Assembly (NCBI GenBank): GCA_001599815.1
Contig: BCIA01000002.1
Coordinates: forward strand, 3,259,626-3,323,625
From: Furcasterigmium furcatum
Lineage: Eukaryota; Ascomycota; Sordariomycetes; Glomerellales; Plectosphaerellaceae
Direction of reading: 5' to 3'
Length of the DNA stretch: 64,000 nucleotides
The notes under the pieces were generated by a model. It was not told the DNA's origin, did no database searches, and saw only the letters and a program-made list of their open reading frames with translations. Shown here in pieces: positions 1 to 11,500 of the stretch (position 1 is the first letter of the stretch; each line of letters begins with the position of its first letter). The translations under genes were made by a program, and so were the position numbers.

Positions 1-1373
1 TCCTCGTCGAGGCGGTTGTTCAGAAGCCCCTGGAGCCCGTCAAGAGCTGCAAGGTCAGCAACTTCGAGCTGCACATCACCAAGTGCTACGTCGTCGCCCC
101 CGCCCCCGCCGAGTTGGGCATGAGTTTTGCCGCTTCCAACCGCGCTGTCTCAAGCTTCGAGGACGAGGACCCTGGCAAGTCTGGCGAGGCAAAGACCGAT
201 GTCGAGGCTGTCAAGGAGGGCGTGGAGAACGTCAGCCTGGGTGGCGTGCCGACTGCCTCGTTGTCGACGAGGCTGGAAAATGTCGTTATGCACAAGCGCT
301 CATTAATTCAGCAAGCCATTGCCGATTGTCGCATGGTTGTCCGCAAGCTGTTCGCCGAGTACCTCGAGGGCAAGGGCTTTGTCCAGTTCGAACCCCCCTG
401 CCTCATCGGTGCCGCTTCTGAGGGAGGCGCCAACGTTTTCGGAATGCCTTACTTTGGCAAGCAGGCCTTCTTGGCCCAATCACCACAGTTTTACAAGCAA
501 ATGGAGATTGCCGGTGGTCGCAAGCGTGTTTTCTCCATTGGCCCTGTCTTCCGCGCCGAGAACTCGAACACGCCTCGCCACATGACCGAATTCACTGGCC
601 TCGATCTGGAGATGGAGATCGAAGAGTCATACCAGGAGGTTACACACATGCTCGAGGGGGTCCTCCTATACATTCTCCGCGGCCTGAAGGAGCGGTGCTC
701 TGAGCAGATCGAGACCGTCCGCACTGCCTACCCATCCGAGGATATCCTCCTCCCCGAGGACGGAAAGGAGGTCCGCTTGACCTTCGCTGAAGGCCAAAAG
801 CTCCTCCGAGAGGAAGGTCCCGAGGAGTTTCGTAATGTATCCGACTCGGAGGACATGAGCACCCCCCAGGAGAAGGCGCTTGGTGCCCTCATCCGCAAGA
901 AGTACCATACCGACTTCTATGTTCTCGACAAGTTCCCCGAATCAGCACGCCCGTTCTACGCTCTCGAAGACCCCGAAAACCCAGAAGTTACCAACGCCTT
1001 TGATTTCTTCATCCGTGGGCAAGAAGTGTTAAGCGTTGGTAACCCTTTCTGAAATTGAATTCAGCTTTCTGACTGTTTAAATAGGGAGGCCAACGTATCC
1101 ATCTTCCCGATGAGTTGGTGGCTCGCATCCAGAAGAAGGGCGTCGACCCGACCTCGCAGGGCATCGACAGCTACGTCTCTGTGTTCAGGCAGGCCGGTGT
1201 TCCCCCTCACGTACGCATTTCTCTGTAGTTGTCACGCCGCTGCGGGTTTGCTAACAATGTGCCAGGGCGGCGGTGGTATCGGTCTCGACCGTGTCGTTTC
1301 GTTCTTCCTCAACCTTCCGACGGTGCACCTGGCGAGCTACTACCCTCGCACGCCCAAGAGGCTTCTGCCTTGA
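1..1373 (+). CDS. DPS1: Cytosolic aspartyl-tRNA synthetase, 3' part (5' end outside window)
   Basis: Charges tRNA-Asp with aspartate in the cytoplasm. The frame is open from the first bases (first full codon at 3), so the N-terminal anticodon-binding part lies outside the window. Class II catalytic signatures are visible: motif 2 around FRAENSNTPRHMTEFTGLDLE (540-610) and motif 3 GGGGIGLDRVV in the last exon. I place two introns. The first is 1035-1084, restoring LSGGQRIH; the second is 1211-1265 (branch point GCTAAC), joining PPH to GGGGIGLDR. The protein ends ...PRTPKRLLP, with the stop at 1371-1373. The first donor reads GTTGGT, which is weak; a competing in-frame choice is discussed in the findings. 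The family assignment is secure. The gene symbol follows yeast naming for the cytosolic enzyme. Confidence 0.95.
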
Positions 1374-1709
1374 GATACGAGATATCCCGGGTCGATGGAG
1401 GAAAGGAAGGGTTGGCCGGTGCAAGTCATGAACGATGGTGATGGTGTTTTGGTGATGACCAAGATCAAGCTCAGGGGTAAAATGGTGGGTCCCACTTTGG
1501 GGGCCCACATCAGCCTGTACTCTAACGTAGGTCCGCAGCAGCCAGCCCGTTGCCCGTCGCCATTATTAGTGTCAACATGTCCTGAAGTTCAGCAGAACAT
1601 TCACACATCATATAATTCCAAGTGTACCACTTTCATACTGAAGTTCATTCATTCATTCATCCTCACGAATCGTACAAGATGTCGCCGCACGACGCTATCA
1701 AACCCAGAT
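1374..1709. other. Convergent 3' intergenic region
   Basis: Tail-to-tail spacer between the aspartyl-tRNA synthetase gene and the minus-strand secreted-protein gene. It holds a short CATT tandem near 1648-1662 and no supportable reading frame. Presumably it contains the two 3' UTRs. Confidence 0.5.
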
Positions 1710-2090
1710 CTACTCGTCGCAGACATAGCCCATGAACTGCCAGGGCTCGCCAACCTTGCCGTCGAGGAAGTTGATGCATGCGTACGAGCCGTCGTCGCTC
1801 AGCGTGACGTCGTCGCGAGTGATGGTGTATGTGGGCTCGTCGCTGCAGGTCTGGGCGTAGATGTGGACCTTGCAGCCCTCGTCCCAGTCCTTGATGAGGA
1901 TGGCCTTGGGCTCGGGGAAGCCCTGGAGCATGCAGTCGTTGGACTCGCCGGGCTCGCCGCTACGGCTCGTGTCTGCGGCAGCGTTGTTGGAGCACATGTT
2001 GCCCGTCTGCCAGAGGCCGATCTCCCAGGCGGCGGCGGAGGGGAGGAGGAGGGAGGCGGAGAGGGCGCCGAGGGTCTTGATGGAGAGCAT
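1710..2090 (-). CDS. Small secreted cysteine-rich protein, 126 aa
   Basis: Unknown function. The first 20 or so residues (MLSIKTLGALSASLLLPSAAA) form a clear signal peptide with an Ala-rich cleavage site before WEIG. The mature part of about 105 residues has six cysteines, which would allow three disulfides, and is acidic. No intron is needed. I start at the ATG at 2088-2090 because it gives an N-terminal signal peptide. An in-frame ATG 15 codons upstream (2133-2135) would add a polar extension in front of it, and the still longer open frame has no coding character. Size, secretion and Cys content are typical of fungal small secreted proteins, including effector candidates, but nothing here proves that role. 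It is divergent from the secreted-protein gene at 3944, with 1.85 kb between. Confidence 0.75.
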   Translation of the reverse strand: MLSIKTLGALSASLLLPSAAAWEIGLWQTGNMCSNNAAADTSRSGEPGESNDCMLQGFPEPKAILIKDWDEGCKVHIYAQTCSDEPTYTITRDDVTLSDDGSYACINFLDGKVGEPWQFMGYVCDE

Positions 2091-3943
2091 TTTGGAAGCG
2101 GTCGAGGTTGGTAAGGGGTTGGGGGTGTCAATCATTGAAGATGTGGTAAAGTTTGATGTGTTGTTGATTGAGAAGAGGAGATGCTGAGAGAAGATATCAG
2201 GGGCCCTTATATGCTCATCACCAGCACCCTGCTCAATGCATCTTCCAGATGTCCCAACTTGCCGCCGCTTTGTCTGACAAGGTAACTTGACCCTTCTCAC
2301 AGTGATCTTGCATGCTCGGGAAAGCAAACCAATGTCCCCAGGTTGTCAATGACATAGCATCCCGTAGATCCATCCACTCCGGCAGACTCTGGCCCGTCGA
2401 TACCGGTGGCAATGGCGAAGGAAACTTGGTCAAGGAGCAGAGTCTCAACCAAATTCCCGGCAACAGGTGTCGGTGACGATGTTTACCAGATCCCTCCTTC
2501 TGATTCTAGAGATGGGAGAGCAGATCATGTGGAAGCCAAGAGGTGCTTTCGTCGAGGCTCAGAGCGGCAAGATTCCATGCCAGCCTTCCTGTTTGCCCCC
2601 GAGTTGCGTAGAGTGACAGGGCGGTTGCGCGGCAAATATTGTCCCAGTTGAAGATCGCCAGTTGGTTCTCAAAAGTCCAAGATCTGCAACTCAGCAGGAT
2701 CCCGCTGTGGGTTGCGAGTTCCGGAAACGTATCTTGCACCCGCCCATCACTCAGAGATCTGGTCGGGCATTAACAGGTGAACCGGCACCAATCATGCTCC
2801 CACACGGGAAGAACAACCATGTCAGCTGAATCCAAGGCCAGATATTGTCCGATCTTCATGTGGGTTGCCGGCCCCGAGCGGTGAGGGCCTTGGGGCCTTC
2901 GGTCCCGGATGGATTCATCCCTACCAAAGTCCCAAACAAGAGAGACAGCACCGCCCGAGTGACGACGCCGAGATGCGGCACGGTTCAAAATGGGCATTCT
3001 TTCCGTGGTCTCGGCAAGACGTTGACCCTGGCACGGAACCTCCCGTTGGTTGCAAGACCTCCATCCAGGGCGTCCTCGTCGCCCCCTGTGGCGCACGCAT
3101 GTCGCCCGATGATCGACCATTTCCGGGTTCTCCAGAACCCCGAGCCAGGCAACCAGACCACTGGGTCACCCGCAGGTGATCTTTGTTCCTTTCGTCCTCC
3201 TGGTATGCCGCGCTGCTGGCAATGTGCCGCTTTGCGTGGTGGAACCCAGACATCTTACGAGGCTCACGATCGACATCAGCCTTGTTCATGCTCCATCCTT
3301 CCACCCTCAAAGTCCCAGCCTAGTTGCCAACACTGCTTGCATTCAGGTAAAGATTGGCATGTTGAGATGTCATAACTCCAAAAGCACCTCCTTCGTCTCC
3401 CTCGCCCGTGCACGTGGGACGACCCTGAGCGGCAGACGATGGCAATCCGTTGCGGAGATTCCGAGATCGCCATTCATACGCACGAGAGCAGAAGGTGGGC
3501 GATGGACGACAATGTTCCAGAGAAACTTCCATACGTCAGGATCGACACTTTCGCGGCATGTCACTGGTAAGCAATGGACCGACTGGTTGTAACAACTTGG
3601 ACGTTCTCACTCACTTTGGGTGACAAGACTCGGGACGGAGGAGAGAGGTATCAAGCGTCACAGCAGCCTGTGTAAAATCCGGATCTCCTATAGGGACTTT
3701 GAGAGAAGAGACGTCAGATATGAACGAAGAGACGTCGTGAGCTCCCTGTATAGCGGAATGTGGCGGGTTGGGGTGAGAGTCGACATCTATAAGAGGGCAT
3801 CAGGTTCCATGGTCGAGCCATCATGCTCCTATCAATTCCTCATCACACTCATCTTCTCATCATTTCTACCCATTGCCCTTCTCTCGCTACTTTAAGGCTT
3901 CCCTGGACACTGTACACAGGCTGATCCCTGAAGCCCAGCCACC
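2091..3943. other. Intergenic region between two divergent secreted-protein genes
   Basis: About 1.85 kb. Several short frames overlap on both strands (for example 2845-3375 plus and 2921-3310 minus), but none has a signal peptide, domain or splice structure I can support. It should contain both promoters; a TATA-like box for the plus-strand gene is listed separately. Confidence 0.5.
3788..3793 (+). promoter_or_regulatory. TATA-like box (TATAAG)
   Basis: TATAAG lies 151 nt upstream of the ATG at 3944, at a plausible distance for a leader of about 120 nt. It is recognised by sequence alone. Confidence 0.4.
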
Positions 3944-5103
3944 ATGAAGACCGCCGCCCTCGCCCTCACACAAGCCTTCCTGGTCTCTCAGGTCGTGGCC
4001 CAGGACGTCAGAAAGTCCTTCAACATCTACAGCGACAGCGATTGTGGTAGCAACCCCAACAACCTGGATGGACAGGCCATCACCTTTGACCTGTTTGAGG
4101 GTCACGGTCTCATTAGCAATGACGGCACCGACCCGGAGGAGCGCGAATTGAACTGCGCCAGGACTCAGTTCAGCTCCGGCAGCTGGCCCAACAACGGGCA
4201 GGGCGACAAGCTCGCATACATCGACTCGAGCGATATCGAGCGCGGCTGTGAGCTCATCTTCTACAGGGAGGCAGAGCCCTTCGACGACCTGAACAACTCT
4301 GCTTGCCACCGCTTCTACCGCCGCGTGAGCTCCGGCAGCGGCTGCACCAGCCTGTCACTGAGCGACGTATTCGGCACCGCGTAAGTGTAGATGAGCAGAC
4401 CAACTCCGTCATGCATAACGAAGACATCCTAACACGCACGCTCTTTCTAGTTACTGCTGCGGCGATGGGTGTACTGTTGCTGAGAGCTTCCGCAAGCGGT
4501 CCCAGGAGGAGCCCAAGCCCAGAGCGAAGCCCGTCCGCGACGTGGCCGCCATGAAGCGCGCCCCTATTGTCTCCCGCCAGGACCTCAACGACCCTGGCCC
4601 GGAGTGCGAATTCAACATGGACGGCGACGTCATCCAGACCTGGGGCGAGCAGAAGCGCGTCTCCCCCGAGCGCGAGTGCCCCAGCACTGGCTCGAGCGAC
4701 TGCAGCCGCCAGGTTTCGTACGCCGTGGCCGTCATGGAGTCCGAGACCTGGGGCGCGGGCACCTCCGTCGGCCTGAACATCTTTGGGATCGTGTCTGTTG
4801 AAGCCTCCTTCAGCTACGATTATTCGGAGGCTGAGACTAACACCTTCACTGCTACCGAGGGCGTGACCATGAACCCTGGAACCAAGGGATACTGGACCTT
4901 CACGCCCCGTCTGGACTGTGAGTCCTTCGTGAGAGCCCATCCTTAACTCGAGACTGACTTGTGCTCCTCCTCCTCTAGGCGTCGATGGCGAGTTCACTGG
5001 CGGCTGTGACTGGGACACCGAGGTCAAGGGCCGTGGCTGCTTCACCAAGATGTTTGCTAGCGGCCAGCCCGACGGCATGCTTGACTTTGTTCAGACCAAC
5101 TGA
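3944..5103 (+). CDS. Secreted cysteine-rich two-part protein, 342 aa
   Basis: Function unrecognised. Three exons: 3944-4380, 4451-4917 and 4979-5103. Both introns (70 and 61 nt) have GTAAGT/GTGAGT donors and TCTAG acceptors, and splicing keeps the frame. The ATG sits in a good CCACC context. Residues 1-19 are a signal peptide (MKTAALALTQAFLVSQVVA). The first part, about 20-155, is Cys-rich and ends in YCCGDGC. A short basic linker follows, with dibasic sites FRKR and MKR. The last part, about 195-342, has several Cys and a Ser/Thr-rich stretch of alternating polar and hydrophobic residues (around SVGLNIFGIVSVEASFSYDY) that looks beta-rich. The beta-rich stretch is somewhat reminiscent of beta-barrel pore-forming folds, but I cannot assign a family. 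The protein is extracellular by inference. Confidence 0.8.
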
Positions 5104-6157
5104 GAAGCTTCCTAGGAACTTCCTTGGGATCACAACAAGCTATTGTGCGGCAAGAACTGAGTGTATGATTTGAGGGCAAGGTCACAGCTTCAGCTGCGGG
5201 CTTGCCAATATACACGAGATGAATTTCCTATGGTCATGATGGGGATGGATGATTTAGACAGACATTCATTAACGAAGATTTTGAAATATACCTCCTATCT
5301 CCAAAGATGGCATGGGCCATGACCTCGATGAATCACAACACCAGCTGTGAAGTGTGACTCGAGGCAGAAGACTCGGTGAAACCTAGGTGCAGCTAGAAGA
5401 CACAGCTATGTGGTATAAGAGGAGGCGACATCGAAGAAAGAGAAGGCGAGTTATGTAGTGTAAATTGCAGATCATACAGCTATCCAGGCCTTACCTTCCC
5501 AGAGATATCTGAAGGTTAGTTCTATTACAGGCAGAATCGTCGTCCGATATGCTGCGGTGTCAACGCTTTTGAACGGACCGCGACATCCACCCGGGACATC
5601 CAGATCTCCTCGTCTCATTTGTGGCTGCGAGTGTGTCTGGCCTATGATGAGGGGGCGAGGGACTGCGTTGCGTCGAGGCGTACTTGTCAAAAACTCAAGC
5701 CCGGCTGCGACAGACAGAGATTAAGGTGGCATGATACGACTGCCCACTTGCGTCACAATTGCACCATGGAGAGACATGTTTAAAGGGCAAATGCTTGTAT
5801 TCCGCATATTACAATTACGACTCTAACCGGCCAGGGTATCGTGCTTCCTCTCACCATACTTCCATGCATTGCCGTCTTCTCCGAATCTTCTGAATGGAAC
5901 GTCCAGGGGCGATTGCCAGTCCCCCGCGTGTATTTCTCTAAACTCTGTCCTGTCGTCTTTTTCCAAGACCAAAAACCGCCGCTTTATGCAAAAAGGTGTC
6001 GTTTCGTAAGGATCGTAAGAATGATATTAGGTTCGAGACAAGATCATCACATGGCTCCAATGATGGCATGGGATGATGCTTATTTCTGGGTGTGCTGATG
6101 TACAAGGCCTCCACCGCTACCGCAATGGGAGGAACATGGGCTGAGGGCGAGGGGCGC
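5104..6157. other. Convergent intergenic region, no gene seen
   Basis: About 1.05 kb and relatively AT-rich, between two converging genes. A short frame at 5841-6098 has no recognisable feature. No RNA gene or repeat was seen. Confidence 0.5.
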
Positions 6158-8160
6158 TTAGAAGGCGGCCATGGCGATCATGACGGCGAAGGCGGCGGTG
6201 ACACCAGCGGTGAGCTTGCCGGCGCCGGCCTCGGCGGGGAAGTCGCCAGTGGTGCTGGGGATGGGGATGCCGCCGGTGCCGACGGGGACGGAGGGAGGGG
6301 CAACAACAAGAGTGGGCTTGTTGCCGTCAACCTCGCCGTCCTGGATGGGCACGGCGGTGGGGACGACGGGGATGATGTCGGAGGCGGTGGTGACAAAGCC
6401 GACCTCGGGAACCTCGATGGTGGTCTTGACAACAGTGGTGGTGAGAGACTCGGAGATGGTGGTGCCGTCCTCGACGCAGGGGACGGTCAGGGTGGTGTCG
6501 AGGGTGATGGTGGTGTACTTGACGCCCTCGGTGGGGGTGGCGGTGATGGTCAGGACCTCGGTGATGCTCTCAGCACCAGTGACAACGGCGGGGTTCTCAG
6601 GGACGTGGTCGGCGCAGATGCCCTGGACGAACTTGACAGCCTTCTCGATGATCTCGTCGGACTCGCCGTGAGCGTACAGGCACTCGAAGACCTTCTCGAC
6701 GAACTCCTTCTTGGGGCAGAAGCACTTGGTGTCGGTGTTGTCCTTGCAGTCGGGGAGAAGGGGCAGCCAGGTAACCAGGCAGCGGGGGACGACGGGGTCG
6801 CAGGGGAGGTCCTTCTCGGGCTCCTCCTCCTCGGGCTTGGGGGGCTGCTCAGGCAGGTCCTCCTTGGGGGTCTCGGAGGGAGTAGAGGGGCGAGTGAAGG
6901 TGGTGGTGACGTCGCAGACGGTGGTGGTCTCGGGGATGGTGACGGTGACGACAACGGGGGTCTCGCCGCCGTTGCACTCGGGCTTCTCGGGACCGCAGTC
7001 GGTGACGGTGGTGACGGTCGTGGTGAAGATGGTCGAGGTAGACTGGTAGACGGTGGTCTCGACGACGGGAGGCTCGGAGACCTCGGGGATGGCAGCCGAG
7101 GTGGTGGACTCGACAACGACGGGGCTGCTGACAGGGGGCAGGCTCTCGACGGGGTTGGACTCCTTGGGGGGAGCGGACTCGACGGGGAGAGACTCAACAG
7201 GGGAGGACTCGACGGGCTTGGACTCCTGGGGAGGAGCAGAGGACGCAGGCTTGGACTCCTTGGGGGGAAGAGACTCAACGGGGAGAGACTCGGCAGGAGA
7301 AGACTGGACGGGGATGGCCTCGGAAGTGGTGGACTCGACGACGGGGGGGCTGCTGACGGGGGGCAGGCTCTCGACGGGGTTCGACTCCTTGGGAGGCTGG
7401 GACTCGACGGGCGGCTTGGACTCCTTGGGGGGAGCAGACTCGACGGGCAGCGAGGGGACGGGAGGAGAAGAGAAGATGGTGCTCAGAGTGGTCGAAGGAG
7501 GAGGAGGGGGAGGGGGAGGAGGGGGGACGACGACGGGAGGAGGCGGGAACTTGGTCTTGTCGCATCCGAAGCGGATCTTGCCGACGTCGATCTTGCACTT
7601 GTTCTTGGGGATCTTGAACTTCTGGGGAGGGTAGATGACGGTGACCTTCTTGGCGCCGCCGCACTGGGAGTTCTTGATGGAGCTGCCCTGCTTGGAGCAC
7701 CAGGAGCGCTGCTTGCAGGAGGAGCCGTCGGGCATGTCGTAGTGGAACTCGAGGTCGCAGTCGATCTCGGGGGTGACGTCGATGATGTCGACGGAGAAGG
7801 GGTTGTCGTTGTGGCCGAAGGAGGGAGACTCCTCCTTGGAGGGGCCGCACTCTCCCTTGATGATCTTCTTGTTGGACTTCGACTCGCAGGTCCAGCCCTT
7901 GAAGTCGAAGTCGTTGTACTTGTCGAACTTGCCGGGGATGAGCTCGCCGAACTCGAAGCCGGACTTCTGCTTCTCGTAGCAGGAGTTGTTGATGTTGTCA
8001 GGGCACTTGAAGGGCTGAGCGTGACGGAACTGCGAGGGTGTTAGTGAGTGAGATCTGAAGCCGAGGAGCGGTGGTGGTGAGCCTGTGGATGAGGGCGTAC
8101 AGTAGCAGTGACCTCGCCAAGGCTGGCCGCAAGGGCCAGGAGGGCGAAAGTGTTCTTCAT
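6158..8160 (-). CDS. GPI-anchored CFEM-like cell-surface protein, 643 aa
   Basis: Two exons: 8160-8101 (20 codons) and 8029-6158. The 71-nt intron starts GTACGC and ends GCAG. Residues 1-19 are a signal peptide (MKNTFALLALAASLGEVTA). Residues about 22-180 form a Cys-rich module (WTCE, GECG, IDCD, WCSK, FGCD). A proline run and a Pro/Glu/Ser/Val-rich stalk follow, built on units such as PPKESNPVESLPPVSS. A CFEM-like domain covers about residues 428-495, with Cys at about 430, 437, 448, 456, 458, 470 and 492, including the CxC pair. The C-terminus has a small-residue site followed by a hydrophobic tail (GKLTAGVTAAFAVMIAMAAF), as expected for a GPI signal. CFEM proteins act at the cell surface in adhesion, haem uptake or host interaction; which applies here is unknown. 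One conserved CFEM cysteine is absent. The start is set by the signal peptide. Confidence 0.85.
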
Positions 8161-8434
8161 TGTGAAAAGATGAGAGATGATTCGAAGCGTTGTTCGGTGT
8201 GGTTGTTTGCTTGGTGTAGCAGGTTGGTGGTAGTAGTAAGAGAGACCGTAGTGGTATGGATCACACGAAATCAAGGTATTAAGTTGTAAGCGGCGCGAAG
8301 GAAGCGAGTGACTTCGGGCCAAGAAAAGAAAGACACTGTCGAGTTTGAGAACGAAAGTAGTGAGAGAGGTAAAGAAAGATCGATGCAGAGGTAAGAGAGA
8401 AAAGAACTCACGGAAGATGCGAGAGGGCGACCAT

Positions 8435-8442
8435 CTATATAC
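8435..8442 (-). promoter_or_regulatory. TATA-like box (GTATATAG on the minus strand)
   Basis: Located about 275 nt upstream of the CFEM-like gene's ATG. It is followed on the minus strand by pyrimidine-rich sequence typical of a fungal leader. Confidence 0.35.
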
Positions 8443-8508
8443 GGATGGATGGGTGCAGCTTTGGGCGTCGGCGGCTCAAGGCCATCCATCCGTGCTGCAT
8501 GTCAAGCC

Positions 8509-8524
8509 GACTGACTGACTGACT
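8509..8524. repeat. GACT tetranucleotide repeat, four units
   Basis: Perfect (GACT)4 upstream of the CFEM-like gene. A similar AGTC-type tandem occurs at 38191. Confidence 0.85.
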
Positions 8525-11500
8525 GAGAGGTGGCGGCTTGTCGCCTGATCCCTGCCTGGGAGGTGCTTGGATCTCGACAAGGGAACAGACACCAAGGCCC
8601 CATGGCCGCTTGGCGACCTTGAAGCCGCCGGTGGAGGACCAGGGTCTGTGGCCGGGACGGAGCGCATGTGGGAGGACGGTCCAGTCGGTCCAGTCCCTCT
8701 CCACCCCGGAGTCCCTGGCTGCTGGTTTGCCGCTGGCTGCTGCTTGCAGTGGTGGTGCATCAGGTCGAGCGAGCGAGGCCCGGCGGGCCACTTGGTCGGC
8801 CATTTCTTGCTGCTGCTACCGGCAGGGTGACAGTCACTCGGACCGCGGAGGCAGGCCAGACAACGCACCAGACAAGTGAAGCTGCAGGTCGAGCTTCCGT
8901 GACAGATCAGAAAAGCTCCGCTTGCCATATCCCGTCCCAGGGGTCATCGCATGATGCAAAGATCGGATAGCAGAGCGGGCCAGAAATGACTGCTTGGCGA
9001 CCGGTTCAGGGCATCGGATGATAGGGGGCAGCAGCACGCACGGAGGCGCGGGACGCGCGAGAGATGCGATGATGGCCAGCCCAGCGTCTGTGTGGTGTTG
9101 ATTGTGTGAAGTGGAGGAGGTGAGGTCAAAGAGCCCAACGAGCTAAACCCCGACGAGCGAACGGAATGGGAGCCAGGACCGGGGCCGGGGAATGATCCGT
9201 TAACTTGAACGGACCTACCGGCCTGGATTGAGAAACAATAGCGCGCGGCTGCAGAGATTTAGTCAGGGGTCGCTTCCAGGGGCTCAGGTCGTCTCGTCGG
9301 GGCCCCTGAGCCACTAACACTGATCTGGCTGCCCCGTGATGGAACCCCGGCGGGAAGGTCCCGATCATGCTGGGCCGACCGTCTGGCCGCTGAAGAGTAA
9401 GGCCGGGCCAATGATGCGTCTCCAACGCCTTTGACACCGTTTGTCCTCAGCAGCCGCCCAGCGCTCCCTCCTCATTCCCAGAAGCGCGCGACTGCCTGAG
9501 ATGTCGAAGAGAGGACGTCATTGGCGGGCAACATGGCGTCAAAAGTTACAGAGTCAGGTTCACCCCAGCCGCGAGGAAAGCCGTTGCATTCCAGGTTATC
9601 AACCTCAGCAGAAGCAAGACTCACTCAGGTCGACTTAAACGTCCCATCGAAACCACCTGAGGCTGGAGCCCAAAACGGACACATCCATACACCCTTTACG
9701 GCGCAACGGCATCACTGTCCCAAGTTGAAACACTCAGCCACAGCCTCCTCCCACCCTGCAAGAAACAAACTAATGCAGGTACGCACCGGCCACCAAACGA
9801 TCTTCGTCTTCTTCCCCATCAGCCACCCATGTCCTCCTCGACTCTCCCCTTTCCATCTTGGGAACCTCGCCCAAAGACCCAGGGCGCCGTCCCGCCCATC
9901 CCTGAACCTGGCCTATATCATCGGGTTTCTCGCAAGCACCGATGGACCAACAATCGATGGTTCGATTTCCCCGGTCGGTTCACCCATAGCAGGACAGCAA
10001 CCCGCCCTGCCCCAGGGGCTGCAACAGGGTTTCCTCGGTGGGTTCTAGAAGCAGCACAGGAGAGGACGCGGACAGGAGACCTATTTCGATAGGAGAGATA
10101 TTGCCCAAGGGTCGGTCATTCGAACACGGTCCTCTTGCCATGGTCAAATCACAGCTGTCATAACAATGCACTGCTCGGCACGCCGGCTATACTTGGTATC
10201 CGCTACTCGAGTCGCCGGCGCGATCTTACCTCCAAGTCGACTCCTCGCGAGAGTCCAGATCCAGAGACTCTCCCGTCAGGGGTCGTCACTTGTTTCATGT
10301 TTCAGCCAGACGGCCACGCTGCAACGCAACGCTACAGGTGGCTGGCCGTCCACGTTCCTGGCTCCTCGCACGATCAGACCGCCCGCCGTTCGGGGCTTGC
10401 CGTATCTGGCCAAGCAGAGACCGGGGTAGCCGCGGACCAGGCCAGGATAGGATTGGGGCCTTCTGGCCAGCGACCAACGTCTGGACACCTTCAGGCTGAA
10501 CAGGACACCCAGCGCCCTCGCGTGGCCCAGACGACGAGGCTCACCTGAGACGCTGGCCTGGTTGCTTGTTGGGTCGTCAATCGGCTTCGCTCGCACGCGG
10601 TGAGCATGACGTACCCTCCACATGGTTATAGAGTCCTGTATGTACTTACTTACTTGTAAGCCCTGGAGTAAGTATGCCGTTCTCACCCATACAAGGAGCC
10701 ACAACCCTGCCAATGATCTGCACCGGTTTCCTCTTGACAGAACCGCCCGACGACGGATTTAGAAGAAACACTTGCTCTTCACCTGAATCCGCGGACACGG
10801 GCGCCGCCACTCACAACGGCGGCGGCAGTCGTTCGACATTCACAAGCCGGACAACACGCAACGGTAGAGCCACATTCATTTCCCCCCCACGTGCTGCAGT
10901 TCATGCGGTGCCTTGGCATGCGAACGGACGGCACTCTCGCCCGGAGGGCAAATTGCACAAAATGGCACAGCAAGGCTCGTGCGCTCTCCCAACGGCCACG
11001 ACATGAGCCGGCAGTCTTATCGTCCTAACTACTCCCCGGCCACGGACGCTGCTAAGATGCTAGTGTCTGATCGCGGACTTTGGACGCCCCTCGGACAAGT
11101 TTCCCCGGGACGAAAAGAGGCTTGGTGACATGGTGTTATGATCGGGCCGTGAACACACGGTTTCCTCGCCCCACGAAGAGGCGTCAACTGACAGGACAAG
11201 AACAATCAGACGGCAGGAGAGGACGGGCTCGACGGCGGTGCACAGAGGCAATATCAACAGATGAAGTCAATCTTGTTCTGGCAATAGTTTGCTCCCGTCG
11301 ATCTTGGTCGGATCTAACGGCTGCTTGCCTAGGACCGGATGCTGATCATTACAGATTCGGGGCCGTTACAAGGCTTCCAGCCCGCGCTCGGGGTCTTCCA
11401 AGATAATGCCCCATAACTGACCAATATTTTACATACAAGTACTTATCGTCTCGCCGGCATCAAAGATCTTCTGTCTTCGGTTCATGCAGCCGGCAACGGT

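Noticed and set aside
6092..8044. 650-codon plus-strand frame, Gly/Asp-rich
   Set aside because: It lies exactly antisense to the CFEM-like gene. Its Gly/Asp/Leu repeats mirror the Pro/Ser/Val stalk codons, and it has no splice or domain features.
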